A DNA stretch of 64,000 bases, taken from positions 1 to 64,000 of the forward strand of contig MU401548.1 in assembly GCA_022579005.1 (NCBI GenBank), read 5' to 3'. This DNA is from Poronia punctata (Eukaryota > Ascomycota > Sordariomycetes > Xylariales > Xylariaceae). The notes below the pieces were generated by a model. It was not told the origin of the DNA. It saw only the letters and a list, made by a program, of their open reading frames with translations, and made no database searches. Below, piece by piece: positions 59,447-64,000 of the stretch (within the stretch, counting starts at the first letter, position 1; each line of letters begins with the position of its first letter). A program made the position numbers and the translations under genes.

Positions 59447-62364
59447 TTATTTCTGGAAGAACCAGCTACTCCTCTTAGTGGTATTGCCTTCGTTTTGCAG
59501 ACTCGTAATCGTAGGAACTTGAGCGGGCGCATCGGCACCACCACCTCGGAGAGGCTTCGCAATACGGCTGCCTGCATTGGCAAAGCTGAAGCTACTAGCG
59601 GACGTGTTCAGTCCCCGCGTCGATCCCGCTTTGGCCGCCTCGAGGCGCTCTTTGACGGCCGTGAGCTGAGTCTCGAATCTAGAACTGGACGTTAGCATGC
59701 TCTGACATGGGCTATCTGGGGTTTGATAAGAAAACTATAGGGTACGGACCTATGATTCGAGGCAGTCAACTTCTCTTGGCTGTCCTGCAGCAAGCTCTCG
59801 AGACTCGAGATACGCTCGTTCCTGGCAATGAGCTTCCTCTCGGCGATGGCAACTTCCTTTTTGAGGCTGCTGTTTTGTTCCACCAGCTGGCGCTGAACTT
59901 GGGTCAACTGCTCGAGATTGCGCTCGAGGAAAGCCATCTTCTTCTGCTGAGCCCGGTTGTTGGATGATCGCAGCACATTGTTATACTGTTCTCGCGTCTC
60001 ATCGAGCGAAATCTCGAGCTCGACCACACGTTCGCATCGGTTCTGAAGATCCCGCATCAGGCTCTTCTTCATCACGTCGAACTCGGCGATCTGCTGCTGA
60101 ATCGTCTTGCCGTTAGCCAAACCAGGTGCTGCCACGGCCCCCGACTTGATGCGAGACTGTAGTTCTTCGATGAGCGTCTTCATCCGCGCGTTCTCTGACG
60201 ATTTTTGAGCGATATCGGCCTTGAGCTCGTCCACTAGCTCCATCTGTGTCGTTTGCTTGTCGGCGTATGCCTTCTGTAGTCGATCCTTGATTTCTTCAAT
60301 GTCGGCATCCCCCAGGTTGCGGGTCAAGAGGTCTTCATACTCCTGCTGTAACGTCTCAAGGCGGCTCTCTAGCTCCAGCCGCCGACGGGCATCCGCATCG
60401 CCAGACACGCCGCTGTAGAGCGACAGTTCGGCCTGCCGGACTATGCCCTGTGTCTCCACCAATTTCGCCTTGAGATCCTGCAAATCGTCCGAGGGAATGG
60501 GGTTGCCCGCGTAGCTTTGCTCATACAGGGCTTCCACGTGCTCGATGGCTTTGACGATGGCCTGTTCGTTGGCGCTAAATACATCGCTACCCAGGTCGAA
60601 ACCGGCCATCATCTTGGCCATTTTCTCCGCCTTCCTCTTTTCTTTCTCGTCCAAGACGGCACTCGTCTCCCTCGCACTCATCTTGACGTCCAGAAGTTGC
60701 TGCTTCACTTCGTCTAGCTCCGAGGTGAGCTCGGCATTTGCCTCCTTCAGAGCATCCATGGTAATCTGGGCTTCTTTGCTCTCAAATGTTAAGCGCTCAA
60801 GTTGCATCTTGGCTTCGTTGACCTCGGTCGTTAATCGCTCGTTTTCCCTGCCTACTTTACTGTCGTGCTCTTTTATGAAAGCCAGCTCCTCTTTAGACTC
60901 CTGGAGAGACTTCTCGGCCGCCACCACGGCAGATTCTTTCTCGGCCAGCTGGTCTTGTAGTTCATTTTCTCTTCGAAGGAACTCCTCTCGCTCGTCTTTG
61001 TCCATGGGCAGACCGGGGGTTCCGGAGCGTTCTGTCAAGGTAGGTGTCTCTGAACGGCTTTCGGTCATGAGCCTCGATGGCGTTGATGGCCGCACGCCCC
61101 GGGATTCGGCCTTTGCCACCGGGACGCCTTCCGACAGGGGTGGCACCCAACGGTCTCTCGGAACCGTCTCGCCTGCACGCCATAACTGTACCTCGCCTTC
61201 TAGATTTGCTATGTACTTTTCGAAATTCGTCACGTTGGACTTGGCCCTGGCCAGCATGGCTTTGAGCTCGGCGGGGCTGAGTTCTGCATTGACCTTGGCC
61301 TTGTTCTTGATAGACTTGGCTCTCATACCGAATCGCAACGTGCTCAGTGTCTCCGCGTCGTTGTAACTACTCGGCGAGCAGTTGATAATTAGCGTCGTCC
61401 TGCTGTTGCCTCCCAGCGATTCTTGAAGGATTCTGGTCAACTTGGAGTCACGATAAGGGACGTGGGATGATTTGCCGTCGGTAAGGGAGTTGATGACCAT
61501 GCCCAGGGCGCTTAAGCTCTTGTTGATCTTCTTCGCTTCTTCTAGCGTCTGTCCACTTGCGCCGGTTTTGCCCACCTTCTCACTACCAGCGAGATCGACG
61601 AGGAAGAGCTGTCCGCTCTTCATCGAGCCGGTCTCAAGGTTCTTCTGTGTCACGGTGATGACGAAGATGGAGTGCGAGCGGGAGGATTCTTGATTCATAT
61701 TGGTCGCGGCAACGGCTCGGGCGTTACCACCCCTCTTCATGACCTCGAAGACCTCCTCCACACTGGACACATAGATCTCGAGAAGGCCCTTGACATACAC
61801 GCCCCTGTTCTTCTCTTCGTGGACGGGCAGATTGTCGTTGTGCGGCGACAGTAGATCGCGGATTCGCTCCATGTAGATCTCCATGTAACTAACCCGGACA
61901 GTATATTCGATCGTTGGCGGGCTTGATAGGATGCTTGTGAATATCTGTTCTACGATGCGGGGCGTAATTCCCTTTCCGTCGTCGTCCTCTATGCTTGTAC
62001 CCATCATGGTGTAAGACTTTCCTGCGCCAGTCTGGCCGTAGGCGAAGACTGTCCCATTGTATCCATTGAGAATATCGTCCACAGTAGGTTTAATCGAATA
62101 ATCAAAGATCTCGTGTTGTTTTACTTTCATATCAAACACGCGGTCGAAGGTGAAAGAGCCAGATGCCTCATTCGACTATAATCAAAGAAAGTCAGACATA
62201 GGCTGTAAAGGCCCAATAGCCGAGGCAGAGGGGGGCCGACTCACGGTAATGCTGCAGGTATCGTTGCCATCGAAGCTAACAATGGGCTCACCGCCCGATT
62301 CGAGTTCGATCTTGTTCTGCGGGCGGAAGCGGGCCACGACCTTGATACTGTTTGCGCTCGACAT
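59447..62364 (-). CDS. conventional kinesin heavy chain (kinesin-1)
   Basis: Exons 62364-62245, 62175-59750 and 59678-59447 encode 925 residues, close to the 928 of Neurospora Nkin. Kinesin-1 moves vesicles and other cargo toward microtubule plus ends and supports hyphal tip growth. Seen: IKVVARFRPQNKIE at the start, P-loop GQTGAGKS (87-94), switch I NQESSRSHS, switch II LVDLAGSEKVG, microtubule-binding HVPYRDSKLTRIL, neck-linker region MRAKSIKNKAKVNAE, then a long heptad coiled-coil stalk and a tail with QLTAVKERLEAAKAGS. Fungal kinesin-1 works without light chains. The second intron (59749-59679) has the atypical donor GTCCGT; joining there restores the conserved ASNHRFETQL. The first intron uses GTGAGT. 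Identification is firm. Confidence 0.94.
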
Positions 62365-63630
62365 GGCGGGCGAGGCGTATGGGGGAATCTCTGCGTCGAA
62401 AGGAGGGGGTATGCACAGCAGGTCGTCACGGCAACGAAGGGAGAAGTCTATTTCATATTATGCAACCGCATGAATGTAGGTTTGGTTCGACACAGCTCGA
62501 CCGCCTGGACGGCGAACAGGCCTAAAGATGCTGGTTGGTAGCGATACCCAAGGGTCGCTGTAGAAGCGATACAGCGAAAAGAATGAATAATGGCGAAAAG
62601 AGCGAAACCAGCGAGGCCAGTCCGGATACTGCTGATTCGAGTCGCGTTATAACTTGGAGGCAGCTTGTATGACAAGGTAAGCAGAGGAAGATAACTGGCT
62701 AGAAACTAGAACTGTTTGTACAGAGTGTGGACTACCTAGTCAGCCTAGTCCAGCATCCAACAGTCAACAAAGTGGGTGAAAAGTGCCGTGGAGGGATTGG
62801 TTGACGTTTTATGGCGGGATTCGACAGCAGAAACAAGCCCAACTCGAAACACTGTACCTGAGCTTGTAGTGGCGGTATGCCGCTAACCTAGGGGGCAGAT
62901 CAGGGGAAGCCACCTTCCAATTTCTACCCCCACCTACTCTATCAGTCGACCTACAAGTACCTAGGCTGGCCGATGTCACTCACGGCTGGAACTGGGAAGG
63001 AAAATAGTGCTAATAGCTTCACACTTATTTCTGTGGCATCTCAAATTTGTCTCGGCCGAGCCATGTCATGATGATTAATCAGGCATGGAATTTCACGACT
63101 ATGGTGACGTCCTTCTTGGATACGGTCTAGGTCCAAGGGACGAGGTTGAAGGATCAATATCACTAAGTAGGCTGGGTTTACGTAGATTCCCTACGTATAC
63201 ATATCAGGTGGTTTGCTTTTATAAGTTTATATACTGCATCACTCAAATACGCTGAATGGGCCTTTTGACCTTGGAATGCCATACGGTACTATACGACCAT
63301 GAGGAATGGAGCAACAAGCTGAGACCAAACCGCTTTATGAGTTATTATAAACTAACATGCAAAACGCCGCCTCCATGCGATAGTAAATGCCATCATCCCC
63401 AACTTGTAGACCACTGTCGAGAATGCCAGCCCCACAGGTGGCCTAATCCCGTACTGCTAGTACAATGCCGCCGGTACCATAATAATATATGTCCGTAGGC
63501 CCACGATGCGTGGTTGCTGGCGCGGTTTGCCGATACCACGAAGCCAACTCTTCCTAACCTGCCAAAACGCCGATTTCGCCGGTAACTCCCGCTCCTAGGT
63601 AGTGAATCGTCCCAAATGTACCGCTATTGT
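62365..63630. other. intergenic, kinesin promoter side
   Basis: 1.27 kb without a recognisable gene. The left part is the kinesin leader/promoter; the right part is the 3' flank of UBC2. Confidence 0.55.
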
Positions 63631-64000
63631 CTAATCTTCCCAACTCTTCTCTACAGTTTCCCGCACCCTCTTGGTGTATTCTTTACGGTTGTCTTTGTAG
63701 AGATTCGAGGCTTCGACATTCGCGGGGGATCCGGTGTTCGGGTCGTTTAACAAACTATTCAGGTGTTTTGGTTAGCAGGTAACACAAACATGCTCTGTCC
63801 TCGCTCATGTGCATACCTTTGTATGCTTGTCAAGATAGCAGCTACATCGTATGTGGGACTCCATCGATTCTGTAGGATGTCCAGACACAGCTCTCCAGTG
63901 GCGTAAACGTTTGGGTGGAACATCTGACTGATGAACTTGACGGCCGGCGGTTTGTTTGGGTACTGCTCCTCGAAATGCATAACAAGGCGGAAGGTACCAT
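63631..64000 (-). CDS. UBC2: ubiquitin-conjugating enzyme Ubc2/Rad6, 3' part
   Basis: The gene runs off the window; two exons are present (64000-63817 and 63754-63631) with a 62-nt phase-2 intron (GTATGC...ATAG). About 102 C-terminal residues are visible of roughly 151. Rad6 is the E2 that monoubiquitinates histone H2B (with Bre1) and PCNA (with Rad18) and serves the N-degron pathway (with Ubr1). Seen: [35 protein letters not shown] with the active-site cysteine, [21 protein letters not shown] and the end [11 protein letters not shown] followed by a stop. The yeast acidic tail is absent, as in other filamentous fungi and animals. A start codon is not in the window. Confidence 0.93.

Overview
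This window is nuclear DNA of a filamentous ascomycete (Pezizomycotina; a sordariomycete is likely, but that is inference). The evidence is short GT-AG introns of about 50-150 nt, compact genes on both strands, ascomycete-specific families (CFEM protein, fungal CorA-like protein, fungal C2H2/C6-like regulator) and an 11-kb AT-rich block with the marks of repeat-induced point mutation (RIP): TpA-rich, almost no CpA or TpG.

Left part (1-23.3 kb). An AT-rich repeat remnant and a GTAA/GTAG microsatellite at the edge are followed by TRM1 (tRNA m2,2G26 methyltransferase), a secreted HD-domain protein, a pectin lyase, a BTB/POZ-like protein, VPS35 (retromer), EMC5, the meiotic MutS homologue MSH5 (with a probable GC-AG intron), a CFEM-type GPI-anchored protein and a frameshifted GNAT acetyltransferase pseudogene.

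Middle (23.7-35.6 kb). This is a three-level nest of mobile DNA. A 107-bp MITE-like repeat was split by a TA-flanked terminal-inverted-repeat transposon (23753-34769). That transposon was itself split by a Ty3/gypsy LTR retrotransposon on the minus strand (24540-31211, two 247-bp LTRs). All of it is RIP-mutated; the catalytic YVDD box now reads YINN. An unsplit copy of the 107-bp repeat 0.6 kb away shows what the empty site looked like.

Right part (36-64 kb). A CorA-like membrane protein and an ethanolamine/choline kinase are followed by about 12 kb without a recognisable gene. This stretch carries two small non-autonomous DNA transposons: a PIF/Harbinger-like MITE with a TAA duplication (45892-46267) and a MULE-like element with a perfect 9-bp duplication (51815-52272). 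Then come a 1170-residue zinc-finger protein, conventional kinesin (kinesin-1), and the 3' part of UBC2/RAD6, cut by the window end.

The genes are unlinked housekeeping, trafficking, meiotic and secreted functions; I see no operon, biosynthetic cluster or defence locus. The most noteworthy content is the transposon nest, the two MITEs, the GC-AG intron and the decayed acetyltransferase. Exon coordinates were worked out by hand from reading frame, splice motifs and family similarity.
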